Below the pieces are notes generated by a model. That model worked only from the letters and a program-made list of their open reading frames with translations, did no database searches and was not told the origin of the DNA. Position numbers and translations under genes: made by a program. Positions 20,918-35,203 of a DNA stretch of 64,000 nt are shown piece after piece (positions within the stretch are counted from its first letter, which is position 1; each line of letters opens with the position of its first letter). This DNA comes from Brachyhypopomus gauderio (taxonomy: Eukaryota > Chordata > Actinopteri > Gymnotiformes > Hypopomidae), in contig NC_135222.1 in the NCBI RefSeq assembly GCF_052324685.1, positions 13,031,873-13,095,872 of the forward strand, read 5' to 3'.

Positions 20918-22840
20918 TCAAATAATGTTCACAAATAACACACTCAGCAGCACATTGGCCATGCGCTGCAGAAAAACCAACGGATTATGGTCGGTAAACA
21001 CAGTGATGGGGTGAGCACTGCCACCGAGATAAACTTCAAAATGCTGAAGGGCTAAGAGAAGGGCTAGGGCTTCTTTCTCGATGGTACTATAGGCTAGTTG
21101 GTGTTTGTTGAACTTACGAGAAAAGTAACATGTAGGATGATCCACTCCAAACATGTCCTCTTGCACCAACACAGCACCAATGCCAGTACCACTAGCATCA
21201 ACCTCCAGTTTAAATGGTCGGTCATAATCTGGTGCAGCAAGCACAGGTGCACTTATCAGTAAGGACTTCACAGCCTCAAAGGATCTCTGACAGGCAGGGG
21301 ACCAGACAAAAGGAACATTTTTGCACAACAAGTTTGACATGGGTGCCACAACATCGGAAAAGTTTGGACAGAAACAGCGGTAATAGCCAGCCATTCCTAG
21401 GAACCGCCGTAGGTGGCGCCTCGTTTCTGGTGCAGGGAATGCACATATAGCATCCACCTTGGCATTCAGAGGATGCACGGTACCATTACCAACTACCTTA
21501 CCCAAGTATATGATTTCCCCTTTACCAAAGTCACATTTCTCCATATTCAACACTAGGGAAGCATCCTGCAATTTCCTAAAGACATTATCCAAAACTTGGA
21601 TGTGGTGGGCCCAAGAAGAAGTGTAAATCACAACATCATCCAAGTATACTTCACAGTTTTGCACGTCACCCAAAACCATATTCATTAAGCGTTGAAACGT
21701 GGATGGGGAGTTTCTAAGACCAAAAGGCATGACTGTATACTGTAAAAATTGGTCAGGCGTAGCAAAGGCAGAGATGTCTGAAGCACGAGTTGTCAACGGG
21801 ACTTGCCAATACCCCTTCAATAAATCAAGCTTAGAGACAAAACGAGCAAAACCTATGCGGTCTATATAGTCCTCCATCCTGGGCATTGGATAAGAGTCTG
21901 GGACGGTGACAGCATTAACCTTACGGTAGTCTGTGCACAATCGAAAAGTACCATCGGGCTTGGGCACCAACAGACATGGGGAACACCACGGACTAATACT
22001 AGGGACAGCCAAACCATGTTCTAAAAGATAGTCAGTCTCTTTTCTCAACAGGGAGCGTTTGTGTGGATTTACTCTGTATGGGTGCTGCCTAATAGGGGCA
22101 GGAGAATCTATGAGTATGTCATGTTGTAGCACAGACGTGTGAGTAGGAACATCAGAGAACAAACTAGGGTATGTGTGGATCAGCGAGATCACATCAGTCT
22201 GAGCTTCTGTAGGAAGGTGCGCTACTTTCTGTGGCAGGGTTTGTAAGGCTAAGGAGTTTGGGAGGCGAGCACAGGGCACACAATTACGACCTATCCGCAA
22301 GTCATCTTGCTCAAGTACATACTCACTAGGAGGTACCTTGGCAGTCACAGCGACAGGTACCGTAGATATCACAGAGGCCTCAGATTGGGTCAAACTATCT
22401 GGCTGGTGGCGATCAATGTAGGGTTTCAACAGGTTTATATGACAAAGACTTGACTTTCGTTGACGATCAGGGGTAGCCAAAATGTAATTGGTAGGAGAGG
22501 TTTTTGCCTCAACCGTATATGGACCTGAAAATCTGGTACAAAGGGGAGATCCTGGAATGGGCAAAAGTACAAGCACACGATCACCAACCTTAAACGACCG
22601 TTCAACTGCTTTCTGGTTATACAGAATTTTCATGTCGGCTTGTACAGATTTCACGTTCCTGCTGGCAATCTCATGAACAGTGCTTAACCGTTTACGAAGG
22701 GTTTCAACATCTCTATTCACATCTGCTATAGGGGACGGAGGAGACAAGTAACATAAAACAGGAAGATGATAAATCCTGCACCTAACATCCGGAGTCATGC
22801 AACAGGCTTGGCTAGGATGTATTAACCAACCAACAACCAT
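20918..22840 (-). pseudogene. Gypsy pol: integrase C-terminus, RT, RNase H
   Basis: 640 codons are open. Residues 40-145 are an integrase C-terminal region (KVGDRVLVLLPIPG, then GPY at 106-108 and CHINLLKPY). RT follows, with LCTDYRKVNAVTVPDSYPMP, KLDLLKGYWQVPL, MPFGLRNSPSTFQ and catalytic YLDD at 399-402. RNase H has LEVDASGTGIGAVL near 550 and FTDHNPLVFL near 622. Standard Gypsy order is RT-RH-IN; integrase first is the order of the Gmr1-like group of deuterostome Gypsy elements. The catalytic part of integrase lies beyond the break and is missing. The RNase H end looks shortened by about 30 residues. Confidence 0.85.
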
Positions 22841-23102
22841 GATCTAATAATACCTACACAATACTACTAAGAAGACAAGATAGATTTCACACACCCTATG
22901 CACACACTAGTTGCTTGAAAAGAACACAGCAGCAGCTACAATCTGATACTGGCTCGACAAGGATCCAGAAGCACAGCGCACTATGTTCATGGTCCATTGC
23001 CTCAACTGCCAAGCACTCAGACCACCAAACAAACCTGGACTGACCTTCAAAACAAAGTGACATGGACACACACAATACCTTGCAAGCTTTTCCTTGGGGT
23101 CA
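22841..23102 (-). mobile_element. Probable R2-type LINE 3' UTR, left of BEL
   Basis: The BEL element is flanked by the duplication GGTCA at 23098 and 32454. Removing it joins this stretch to the 32459 side, the LINE 3' UTR. On the minus strand the joined sequence runs toward the Gypsy pol frame at 22840. The exact LINE 3' end and its target duplication are not clear. Confidence 0.55.
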
Positions 23103-23598
23103 TATGCTGTTACAGCAGGGACATTTGCTAAGGACATTTGCTAAAAGAACTATTCCTGTCTTGTTGTTTATCACTTATGCATAATTGTTCATGATTCTTG
23201 CAGTGTTTTCTTATGTTCTGCTGTGCTGACTCCCAGACATTGTTATTTTGTGCAGGGCTCTTTAAAAATCTTCCCCTTGACCCTCTGCTTCTGTAACTCC
23301 TCCCTTCTTCTTGCATCATTCGTTTGCTGTTGATTTTTCTGCCTGTGTGTCCGAGGAGCCATTACTCTTTCACCCTCAGCTTAGAAAGGCATTCTGTTTT
23401 GACCGCGTTAATACAACATCTCTTCTCTCAAGGTATGACAAATAAAGTACCTAGAAACGTTCTTCACGCATCTGTCTTCATGGAAGCTTGAACATCGGGA
23501 ATGAATGTTTATGCGAGTTCTGCTATCTGCCATTAGCTTATATACGGAGACTGCAGCATATCTCATGAACCTTCTCCACATATATCTGTGGCGGAATA
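23103..23598 (+). repeat. BEL/Pao 5' LTR
   Basis: Starts TATGCTGTTACAGCAGGG and ends CTGTGGCGGAATA. It is nearly identical to 31958-32453; differences seen are TTTTGTG/TTGTGTG near 23250 and AACG/AATG near 23457. Confidence 0.92.
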
Positions 23599-23826
23599 GT
23601 CAAAACAGAGCTTTCTAGTTGAAAACACAGCTACCTGCAGTTTCCTGCAAGATATACAGACAGCCTGCAAGCAAGCACAGCCAGGGCACAGTGTATCTGC
23701 AAGCCTCCACACAGCCTGAGGGGAGCTCAACCACCCTCCATTTTGAGCACGTGTCTAGTGAATAAGGCGAAAGGCCATTTAAAAAATAAAAAAAAAAAAA
23801 AAAAAACATTACCTCACAAAGCCAGC

Positions 23827-24052
23827 ATGTCCACAGACTCGGTGGATTCTCCAATCACTGCATCTGGGACAGTGCATCCTGCTATTAGCGACACACACGT
23901 GCAGGTAACAGACTCCATGTTTCAGGATTTACAAACTGGGCAATTAAAACGTGTCAGCAAACCCACGCAAAAGATTAAAGAGAACTTTGACATAACTAAA
24001 GAAGAATTCTGTGATAACCTTGATGATTTATGGCAAAGAACTGAACATTATA
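23827..24052 (+). pseudogene. BEL gag, N-terminal part before Tc1
   Basis: The frame opens at 23743, but the ATG at 23827 (MSTDSVDSPITASG) follows an A-rich leader and is the likelier start. It contains PTQKIKENFDITKEEFCDNL before the Tc1 insertion at the TA at 24051. After removal of the element and one TA, this frame lines up with the frame that resumes at 25672. Confidence 0.75.
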
Positions 24053-25669
<1,617 letters not shown>

Positions 25670-25671
25670 TA

Positions 25672-28310
25672 TAGCGGCGCTCTCACGCCATGACAGCGAC
25701 GCAGCAAAATTAACTACTGAATTAAACCGCTTATCTGCCGCCTATGAACGCTATCAGCGACTGTCTGCAAAATACGTCACATTTCTGAGCAACGCTGATT
25801 TTGAAGATGCCACTGCAGAGCTAGCTGAAAGAGAGAACCTACTTCAAGCGAAAGATGCTGCAGTGAAAAACGCCAAAGATAAGGCAGAACTCCGCATTGC
25901 ACACCTGCAAGAGGTGAGGTCCCATCGATCAGTCTCAACCAAGCATACGCTGTCATCTTCCAGATCCTCTCGTTCCAGAAGGTCAGCATTACAGGACAAG
26001 CTCATCGAGATCAGTGCTGATGCAGAGGAAGCCAGTGTCAGAAGGTCTTTTGCTGAGAAGGAAGCAAAAATGGCGCAAAGGCAAGCAGAAGCAAAGGCCG
26101 ACATGGCGAAAAAGCAAGCAGAGGTAGCGCGGTTGGAAGCAGAGACAGAAGCCCAACTAAAAATTCTCCAAATGGAAAAGGAGGAAGCAGCTGCCTTAGC
26201 CAAGCTAAAAGTTCTTGAACAAGCATTAGACCAAGACTCAGACCTAGACTGCTCCATCCCTGCAGAAGTGGAAGACCCAGCTGACCGCACTGCCAACTAT
26301 GTGCTGAAGCAATCATCTCCTGAACCATCTGCTAAGCGGCATGCGCCAGCACGTCAGACTGACTACACGGCTGTACCTGTGAAGCATCAGATGATGCCAC
26401 CTACCCAGAGCAAGGTAATTTCCAGCATTATACCAGCAGATCCTCCAGAGACTAAACCACAGCTTAACCCTTATGCTACATCATTTCATCCTGATTTATC
26501 TCAGCCCCATATGCCAGAGAATCTGTACGCCCCAAGGGTATCACAAGGTAATCTGGTGACACGAGATGGGAGGTCAGACATGTCAGACTTTGCCAGATAT
26601 ATGATACGCAGGGAGCTGATAAACATTAGTCTCTCAAAGTTCGATGACCATGCTGAGAATTATAGAGCCTGGAAATCCACCTTCGAAGCAGTAATCAGTG
26701 ATCTTAACCTCACTGCCAAGGAAGAACTGGACTTGCTTGTTAACTGGTTAGGCCCAGATTCTGCAGAACGTGTAAAGACATTGAGAGCGGTTCATGCGGG
26801 TCACTCAGAGGAAGGTCTTGCTGCAGCATGGGAGAGACTTGAACAGACTTATGGTAGTTCTGAAGCTATTGAAAGTGCCTTATTCAAGAGACTTCATATG
26901 TTCCCAAAAATCACCAACAAGGACAACCGCAAGCTGCAAGATCTGAGCGATCTGCTAAAGGAACTGGAGTTAGCCAAAATGGATCCACGTCTGTCAGGAC
27001 TGAGTTACCTTGACACATCTCATGGCGTTAATCCAGTGGTGTCCAAACTACCATATGGCATGCAAGAAAGATGGGCCGACCTGGGCTCCAGATACAAAAG
27101 AGACCACAACGTGTCCTTTGCCCCTTTCTCTTATTTTTCCAGATTCATCAGTGACCAAGCTCGGAAGAAAAATGATCCCAGCTTCGACTTCACAGAATCT
27201 GCTCTACCAGCTTCATCATCATGCTCAAGGTATGAAACAAGCAAACGTAGAGACTCAAGGGGAACAGTATCTGTAAGGAAGACAGATGTCCCAATGACTG
27301 CATCCTACACCACTAAACAGGATACTCCTGTCCTCAAAGACAAAGACCCTGATCGTATGTGCCCTATCCACAAAAGGCCTCATCCCCTGAAAGAGTGTAG
27401 AGGACTTAGGGCAAAGACTTTGCAAGAACGCAGAGACATGCTCAAGGAGCTAGGAGTGTGTTACAAGTGTTGTGCTTCAAAACATTTTGCTAAAGACTGT
27501 AAAGCCATCATCAAATGTACTGAATGCAGTAGCGACAAACATGTTGCAGCCATGCATCCTACCTCTTCATCTGACAACTCACAACCTCAAGCAGCATCTA
27601 AAGCCATCACAGCGCATGGCGGGGAGCCATCAGCTCAAACCACAGCAACCACCACAGTCTCCTCCTCCTGCATGGAGGTATGTGGCAAAGAGAATGGTCC
27701 CAAGTGCTGCGCCAAGGTGTGCTTGGTGAATGTCTACCCAGAGGGGCAACCAGAAAAGGCCATCAGGATGTATGTCATAATAGATGAACAAAGCAACAGG
27801 TCTCTAGCAAAGCCTAAGTTCTTTGAGATCTTCGGTATAAAGGGAGAAGCAATACCGTACACTCTTAACACTTGTTCTGGTCGCATAGAGACTTCTGGCA
27901 GAAGAGCCGCTGGATACCTCATCTCTCCAATTAACAGGAATATTCACATATCCCTACCAACGTTAATTGAATGTGACCAGATGCCTGATGATAGGGAAGA
28001 AATTCCTACGCCGGAAGCTGCGTATCATCATCCTCACTTGAGACACCTGACTAAGGAGATTCCTCCTATGGACAAGACTGCTGACATCCTGCTCTTGCTC
28101 GGGAGAGACATTCTCAGAGTACATAAGGTACGTCAACAATGCAACGGTCCACATGATGCCCCATATGCACAAAGACTTGACTTAGGCTGGGTAATCATTG
28201 GCAATGTAGGTCTAGATAAGAGTCTCATGTCATCTCAAGTGAACTCCTTCAAAACCTTTGTGCTCAACAATGGACGTACAACCTACTTTGAGCCATGCCT
28301 TCATCACTAA
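25672..28310 (+). pseudogene. BEL gag C-terminal part, zinc knuckles and protease
   Basis: The frame resumes after the Tc1 right end. It holds a coiled-coil stretch rich in Ala, Glu, Lys and Gln (25800-26250), then a gag domain of the DUF1759 type (YRAWKSTFEAVISDLNLTAK at about 26665). Cysteine/histidine knuckles follow near 27360-27540 (CYKCCASKHFAKDC, CTECSSDKHVAAMH). A protease-like region has YVIIDEQSNRSL near 27765. The frame ends in a single TAA at 28308-28310; the same frame continues at once on the other side, so this is either a stop mutation or a read-through point. Confidence 0.85.
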
Positions 28311-30446
28311 GAGGTAAAGGAGCATCTTCTTAACTTCAAAAGGGCACCAGACATCATTCCCACGCCTCATGATGACTTAGGAGCCACAGTGTTTCGTACA
28401 ACACAAGACGACAACAGAGTAGCCCTGTCCATGGAGGATAAGGACTTTATCAAAATAATGGACAGTGAATGCCTCAAGGATCAATCTAACCATTGGGTTG
28501 CACCCTTACCCTTTCGGACTGAAAGAGTCAAACTTCCTGACAACCGGGAACAAGCATTATCTAGGTTCATCTCTTTGCAAAGTACGCTGAGAAACAAGCC
28601 TGAGATGAAAGACCACTTTGTGGCATTCATGGAAAGGATATTCCGCAACAACCACGCCGAGCCAGCTCCACCTTTGGAAGAGCATGAAGAACGCTGGTAT
28701 CTTCCTTCCTTTGGAGTGTATCACCCACGAAAACCCAAGCAGATCAGGGTGGTATTCGACTCAAGTGCCAAACATCATGGCGTATCTCTGAACGACGTCC
28801 TCCTCACAGGCCCAAACCTGACCAACAACCTGGTAGGAGTGCTAATGAGATTCAGAAAGGATCCAGTCGCCATTACGGCTGACATTGAGCAAATGTTCCA
28901 TTGTTTTGTTGTAAGAGAAGACCACCGTAATTACCTAAGGTTTCTGTGGCACAGAGACAATGATACCAGCAAGGAAATGATTGAATACCGCATGAGAGTG
29001 CACGTGTTCGGCAACAGTCCTTCACCTGCGGTTGCAACATATGGCCTACAAAGGACTGCTTCTGATGGCGAATCAGAGTTTGGGAAGGATGCTCGTCACT
29101 TTGTCGAAAGAGACTTCTACGTGGACGACGCACTCAAGTCCTTGCCCACTGCTGAGGAAGCCATAGACTTGCTGAAAAGGACTCAAGGAATGCTGTCTAA
29201 AGCCTGTCTGAGGTTGCATAAAATAGCCTCCAACAGTACTGCTGTCATGAAAGCTTTCCAACCCAGCGATCATGCCATAGAATTCAGAGACTTGAACCTA
29301 GGCATAGACGATCCTCCAGTACAGAGAAGTCTGGGTTTGAGATGGGATTTGTTACATGATTCTCTTGGCTTCCAGGTTAATTGTGCAGACAAGCCGTTCA
29401 CTAAGCGTGGAGTCCTCTCAGTGGTGAACAGCTTATATGATCCACTGGGATTTGTAGCACCATTGACTGTACAGGGCAAATTCCTACTGAGACAGCTCTC
29501 AGAGACCATTGAGGCCTGGGATGCTCCGCTGCCACATGACAAGCAGCCTAAGTGGGAGTCCTGGAAAAAATTCCTACATGCCTTGGACGGGATTCAAATA
29601 CCACGTTGCTACACTCCAGCATCTCTCACCACAAGCCAAAGAAGAGAAGTCCACATATTCTCAGATGCATCGACTGAGGCCATCGCAGCTGTTGCCTACC
29701 TGAAGGTAACCGACAACCACTCCAAAGTTCATGTTGGATTTCTGTTTGGAAAAGCTAAACTAGCTCCTAAACCCGAACACACCATCCCTAGACTTGAACT
29801 TTGTGGCGCTGTACTGGCTGCAGAGATCGAAGACTTTATACAGACTGAGCTGGACATTCAGGTGGACGATATTCAATTCTACACAGACAGCAAAGTCATT
29901 CTCGGTTACATAAACAACCAGACAAAATGCTTTTATGTCTATGTCAGTAACCGCATTGAAAGGATTAGGAAATCCTCTAACCCTGAGCAGTGGCGTTATG
30001 TCCCATCTCATCTCAATCCTGCAGACTGTGCCACCAGACCATCATCTGTCAGTGTCTTTGCCAAATCTTCTTGGTTTACAGGCCCAGAGTTCTTGCTGAA
30101 CGAGGGAAAGGGAACATCTCATCAAGACTTCTTCAGTCTTCAAGATCCTGACAACGATCCTGAGATTCGTCCTGAAGTGAGAACCCTCATCACCAAGTCT
30201 GAAAGGAGGTCCAGCCTGAACTGTCACCGCTTTGAACGCTTTTCCGGATGGCTAAAGCTTGTACGCACCATCACGAGGTTAGTCCACATTGCACAGTGTT
30301 TTCACACCAAGAACGACAGCACTGAATGCCACGGTTGGCACATCTGTCACAAGGCCCTCTCTGCAGAAGACATTATAGTAAGTGAGATGTTAGTGATACG
30401 TAATGTACAGCAGTGTCTTTCACATGGAACTGAAATGTCTTCGTGA
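28311..30446 (+). pseudogene. BEL reverse transcriptase and RNase H
   Basis: Continues in frame after the TAA at 28308. RT: RVVFDSSAKHHGVSLNDVLL, ITADIEQMFHCFVVREDHRN, VFGNSPSPAVATYGLQ and catalytic FYVDD near 29115. RNase H/A17-type region: SDASTEAIAAVAYL, PRLELCGAVLAAEI, YTDSKVILGYI and YVPSHLNPADCATRPS. This order and these motifs are typical of BEL/Pao. A +1 shift near 30400-30420 breaks the frame, and the next part starts in another phase at about 30403. Confidence 0.88.
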
Positions 30447-31733
30447 CAAACTGGACATTCCTAAAAGCAGCCCTATTGTCAACCTGAAGCCAGTGGTTGA
30501 TGAACATGGTATGCTGAGGGTTGGTGGTCGCCTGAACAAGGCCGAGTTAGAGACATTTGAAAAGAATCCTCTCATTATTCCTGCTTGCCACCACGTTACT
30601 ACATTGCTCATACGGCATTATCATGAGAAAGTCAAGCATCAGGGCAGACATTTCACTGAGGGTGCTTTAAGAGCTGCAGGGCTGTGGATACTAGGTGCAA
30701 AAAGACAGATTGCTCAATTAATTCACTACTGTGTGCCATGTCGCAAGTCAAGAGGAAAATTGCAGCAACAGCAAATGTCTGACTTGCCAGCCGACAGGAC
30801 CTGCACTGAACCACCGTTTACCTACGTTGGTCTGGACGTTTTTGGGCCATGGACTGTCTCTGCACGCAGAACCAGAGGTGGTCATGCTGAAAGCAAGCGA
30901 TGGGCAGTGTTGTTTACATGCATGAGTGTACGTGCCATACACATTGAAGTTATAGAATCCATGGACACTTCAAGTTTTATCAATGCTTTAAGACGTTTTC
31001 TTGCCACCAGAGGACCAGTAAAGCAATTGAGATCCGACTGTGGAACCAACTTCACAGGAGCCTGCAGAGAACTGCAAATCGACTCTAAGCCAGTTCAGGA
31101 CTACTTGGCCGACAATGGTTGTACATGGATCTTTAACCCTCCTCATGCATCCCATATGGGCGGATCATGGGAAAGGATGATAGGCATCACACGTAAAATA
31201 CTGGACTGTATGCTTATGGACTCAAACTCCTCTAGGTTCACCCATGAGACTTTAACCACCTTCCTAGCCGAGGTCTCCGCTATTGTCAATTCCAGACCTC
31301 TTGTTCCTGTATCCGTGGACCCGGATTCTCCTGCTATTCTTACTCCAGCGACTCTCCTCACTCAGAAGCTCGGATCTGTTCCTAGTCCTCCTGAAGAGCT
31401 TTCATCTGGAAACATCTATCGGAAGCAGTGGAAATACGTCCAGCATCTGGCCAATTGCTTCTGGAGCAGATGGAAAAGGGAGTATTTGGCTCTTCTTCAA
31501 GGACGAAGAAAGTGGCAGCAGGTAAACCTAACTTACAGGTGGGAGACGTTGTTCTGATGAAGGACCAGAAAGTGGAAAGAAATGCTTGGCCTATGGGACT
31601 CATTTCAAAAACTTTCCCCAGCGAGGATGGAAAAGTCCGTAAGGTGGAAGTAACCATCACACGACAAGGAGATTCCAAGACGTTCGTCAGACCCGCATCT
31701 GAGACTGTTCTCCTGCTACCTGTCGAGGAATGA
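30403..31733 (+). pseudogene. BEL integrase
   Basis: The zinc-binding part has HHVTTLLIRHYHEKVKHQGR and CVPCRKSRGK. The catalytic core has YVGLDVFGPW, LRSDCGTNFTGACREL and NPPHASHMGGSWERM. The C-terminal DUF5641-type region, LQVGDVVLMKDQKVERNAWP, lies in a third frame (31520-31733), so there is a second frameshift near 31515-31530. It ends at a stop at 31731. Confidence 0.88.
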
Positions 31734-31957
31734 GTCAGCAAAGGAACATTGCAGTATATTGACTTAGTTGACTCGTCATTGGACTACTCCAGGAATGGCG
31801 ATTACAGCGGACTGGACATATCCAACTTGAACTGCTCCTGAATACTGTTTTGCAGTTATTGTTGTTTTCTTGTTTGCATTTTGTCTTTCAGGTTCTAGAA
31901 CACACCAGATGGACATTCATGTTTTAGTAGTGAAATCCAAGGATTTCAGACGGGGAG

Positions 31958-32453
31958 TATGCTGTTACAGCAGGGACATTTGCTAAGGACATTTGCTAAA
32001 AGAACTATTCCTGTCTTGTTGTTTATCACTTATGCATAATTGTTCATGATTCTTGCAGTGTTTTCTTATGTTCTGCTGTGCTGACTCCCAGACATTGTTA
32101 TTGTGTGCAGGGCTCTTTAAAAATCTTCCCCTTGACCCTCTGCTTCTGTAACTCCTCCCTTCTTCTTGCATCATTCGTTTGCTGTTGATTTTTCTGCCTG
32201 TGTGTCCGAGGAGCCATTACTCTTTCACCCTCAGCTTAGAAAGGCATTCTGTTTTGACCGCGTTAATACAACATCTCTTCTCTCAAGGTATGACAAATAA
32301 AGTACCTAGAAATGTTCTTCACGCATCTGTCTTCATGGAAGCTTGAACATCGGGAATGAATGTTTATGCGAGTTCTGCTATCTGCCATTAGCTTATATAC
32401 GGAGACTGCAGCATATCTCATGAACCTTCTCCACATATATCTGTGGCGGAATA
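31958..32453 (+). repeat. BEL/Pao 3' LTR
   Basis: Same ends as the 5' LTR. It is preceded directly by the polypurine tract and followed by the GGTCA target duplication. Confidence 0.92.
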
Positions 32454-32681
32454 GGTCATCAGGAAGGCACCTCCCTTCGTTGGTGTTTTGATGAATTGAG
32501 CCCCCAACACCTCCAGAAGGCTCATCAGTGGAGTCTGGCGTCCCAGACCCACCCCCCTCCAAGCTCACAATGTAGCCCATCACAAAATTACCAACAACCC
32601 TGACACCCGACGGCTATCGGAAAAGCCAAGTGACAATCCTACCCATATCTCAACATCACACCCACCAAACAATTTATCTCT

Positions 32682-33506
32682 TCAAGTACTATCCTTACCC
32701 CACCTACCCTCAGCCCTTCTTAGCCACACCCACTGACTAGATCTCTCAGCTACCTCTGACAACTCCTTTACCACTGCTTTCATCACACAGCCTCTAAATC
32801 CAAACTCAGCCAGTAGTCTTGTGGCAGACTTCGCCACAAAACCCCTAGCCCCTACCTCTACAGGTCTAATATATGCTTGCCAGCCCCGCTCTCTTACCTC
32901 AGCCACCAAATCTGCATACTTCAACCTTTTCCTTTCATATGCTGCATCAACTTCGTCCTCAAATGGAACAGTTAGCTCTATGAAATACACTATCCGCTTA
33001 CTTTCAGAGTACAACACAACATCTGGCCTCAAGTTTGTGACAACAATACACTCTGGAACCTGCAATTTACAGCCTACATCAACCAACAGTTTCCAATCTC
33101 TTGCATCAGCCCACTTATCGCCAACTTTTGAAAACTGTGCTGGCTCCTTGCTATGCTGCCCCTCACACACAAACCTAATTACTCTATTGGAACTAGCAAC
33201 TGGCATGCCACTAACTTCCAACCGCTTCTTATCAAGTGCACCTGCCAGTGATTTAAGTACCTGATTATGCCTCCATGTATAACGTCCCTGTGACAAACTC
33301 ACCTTGCATGCCGACAGGATGTGCTTCAATGTACCACTTCCTGCACATAGCTTACAAGTTGGATCCTCACCTAACCACTGCCCAAGGTTTTGTGGAGTTG
33401 GAAGCACATCATAAGTAGCTCCCACCAGAAACTTTATACGACTCGCATCCAATGCCCACAACTCTCGCCAGGTGATTCTCCTCTTCTCTACACTTTCCCA
33501 TTTCAT
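32682..33506 (-). pseudogene. R2-type LINE zinc motif and endonuclease
   Basis: 274 codons. ITWRELWALDASRIKFLVGA leads to the zinc motif CKLCAGSGTLKHILSAC, then NLRPDVVLYSESKRIVYFIE with LTVPFEDEVDAAYERKRLKY after it. The RPD and later E residues fit a PD-(D/E)xK restriction-like nuclease, the nicking enzyme of R2-group LINEs. It ends at 32682. Confidence 0.8.
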
Positions 33507-33587
33507 CCACTGACCCTGCTTACTCTATCCTGCAGCTTTTGCCCGTCTTACTTCCTCCTCCTGCTCTCGAATAAAACCAGTCACCAT

Positions 33588-34547
33588 TCATCTTCTCTCA
33601 GGAGATGTGGCCTTGCTGAATGCCCTCCATATATCACCTGACCCTAGTCCTGCCCTACCATTTTGCACAACATCTCTATGCTCCAATGCCCTCTTTGCTG
33701 CCTGAGTTGCCTCTTGGGAATTCCACTTTCTTCCTGTACGTGTCACTGGTGCCGCTGCTTTGATCAGTGCATCTTTCAACCCCATCAACAACATTTCTCT
33801 GCCTACCTTGGCACATTTAAACTCCTCAACTAAGCTTGTTAGTGGCAGTTCTAGTACTCCTCTCCCAAACCATGCCACACTACTAAGACAATGTGGAACC
33901 CCAAGCCATTTTCTTACAGCCTTATTAACAATCCTTTCTAGCCTCTCAACTTCAGTCATTGGAATATCATACACTGTCAGTGGCCACCTTAGGCGAGGCA
34001 ACAATCCAAACTGCAAACACCACAACTTTAATTTACCTGGCAAAAAGGACTTATCTATACTATTAATAGCCTCACCCAATTCCTTCCTTAACTCTACAAC
34101 CTGCTCTTTGTCGTTCAGTGCTGCGGTGTACCACCTACCTAGACTCTTAACTGATTTCTCCAGAATAGACAGTATAACTTCTCCCTCCATCACATACTTT
34201 TCTTGTGTCAACTTCCCTTTCACAATTGAAACACTCCTAGACTTACTGGGTTTAACCTTCATCCTAGCCAGCCTAAGATTATCACCTAGCTTCTCCAACA
34301 GCCGCCGAGTACATGGAACAGTTGTTGTCAATGTAGTCATGTCATCCATGTATGCCCTAATTGGTGGGAGCCGGGTGCCATCATGCAGCCTCTCCCCACC
34401 TACAACCCACTTAGAAGCCCTAATAATCACCTCCATTGCCATTGTAAATGCCAATGGTGAGATTGTGCACCCTGCCATTATACCAACTTCCAGACGTTGC
34501 CAAGATGTAACAAACTCCTCTGTGCTGAAAAAACGGAATGTCTCCAA
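33588..34547 (-). pseudogene. R2-type LINE RT, YMDD part
   Basis: Contains GIMAGCTISPLAFTMAMEVI, then the catalytic box AYMDDMTTLTTTVP, LRLARMKVKPSKSRSVSIVK and the thumb/linker with VRKWLGVPHCLSSVAWFGRG. A stop at 33588 separates it from the endonuclease frame, which is in the same phase 27 codons later. Confidence 0.8.
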
Positions 34548-35187
34548 AATAAGCTTTAACTAACCTCATAATCTCATCTGGAATCTGAAAAAATTCAAAT
34601 GCTTTCCACAACAGAGCATGTGGTACCGAACCAAAAGCATTAGCCAGATCCAAGAATACCACATGTAGGTCTCTTCTCTTTGCTCTTGCTGTTTGAATCT
34701 GGTGCCAAATCATGCTACTATGCTCTATACACCCTGAAAAACCTGTAATCCCTGCTTTTTGCACCGATGTATCAATTAACTTATTCTTTTTCAGAAACGC
34801 TGCCAACCTACGTGTAACTACACTAAAGAATATTTTACCCTCCACATTAAGCAAGCTTATGGGATGAAACTGCTCTATGGCTACAGAATCCTTCTCTTTC
34901 GGAATAAGAACACCACCTGCCTTTCGCCAATCCTTTGGGATAATCCCCTTCTTCCACACTATAATCATCAACCTCCATAACAACTTTAAAACATCTGGCG
35001 CACTTTTATATAATCTATATGGAACTCCATTAGGCCCTGGTGCTGAACCAGCTTTTGCACACCGCACTACATCCTGTACCTCACTCCACTTAAGGGGATT
35101 AACATCCATCTTCCACTGTAGGTCACCTACTGGCGGAATATCTGCTGGCAATTTCAACTCACTAGTCCTTTCCTCCCTTGAGTACAC
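34420..35187 (-). pseudogene. R2-type LINE RT, N-terminal frame
   Basis: Fingers and palm start of the reverse transcriptase: GPNGVPYRLYKS, GIIPKDWRKAGGVLIPKEKD, HPISLLNVEGKIFFSVVTRR, KAGITGFSGCIEHSSMIWHQ and DLHVVFLDLANAFGSVPHAL. The frame is lost near 34430, and the continuation is in the overlapping frame 34547-33588. Confidence 0.8.
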
Positions 35188-35203
35188 CTTCTGAAAATGC
35201 CCC

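Noticed and set aside
25844..26296. 150-codon minus-strand ORF
   Set aside because: Antisense of the coiled-coil part of BEL gag, open because of Ala/Glu/Lys codon composition.
32821..33264. 147-codon plus-strand ORF, and 33760-34563 plus-strand ORF of 267 codons
   Set aside because: They are antisense shadows of the R2-type LINE, whose minus frames show RT and endonuclease motifs.
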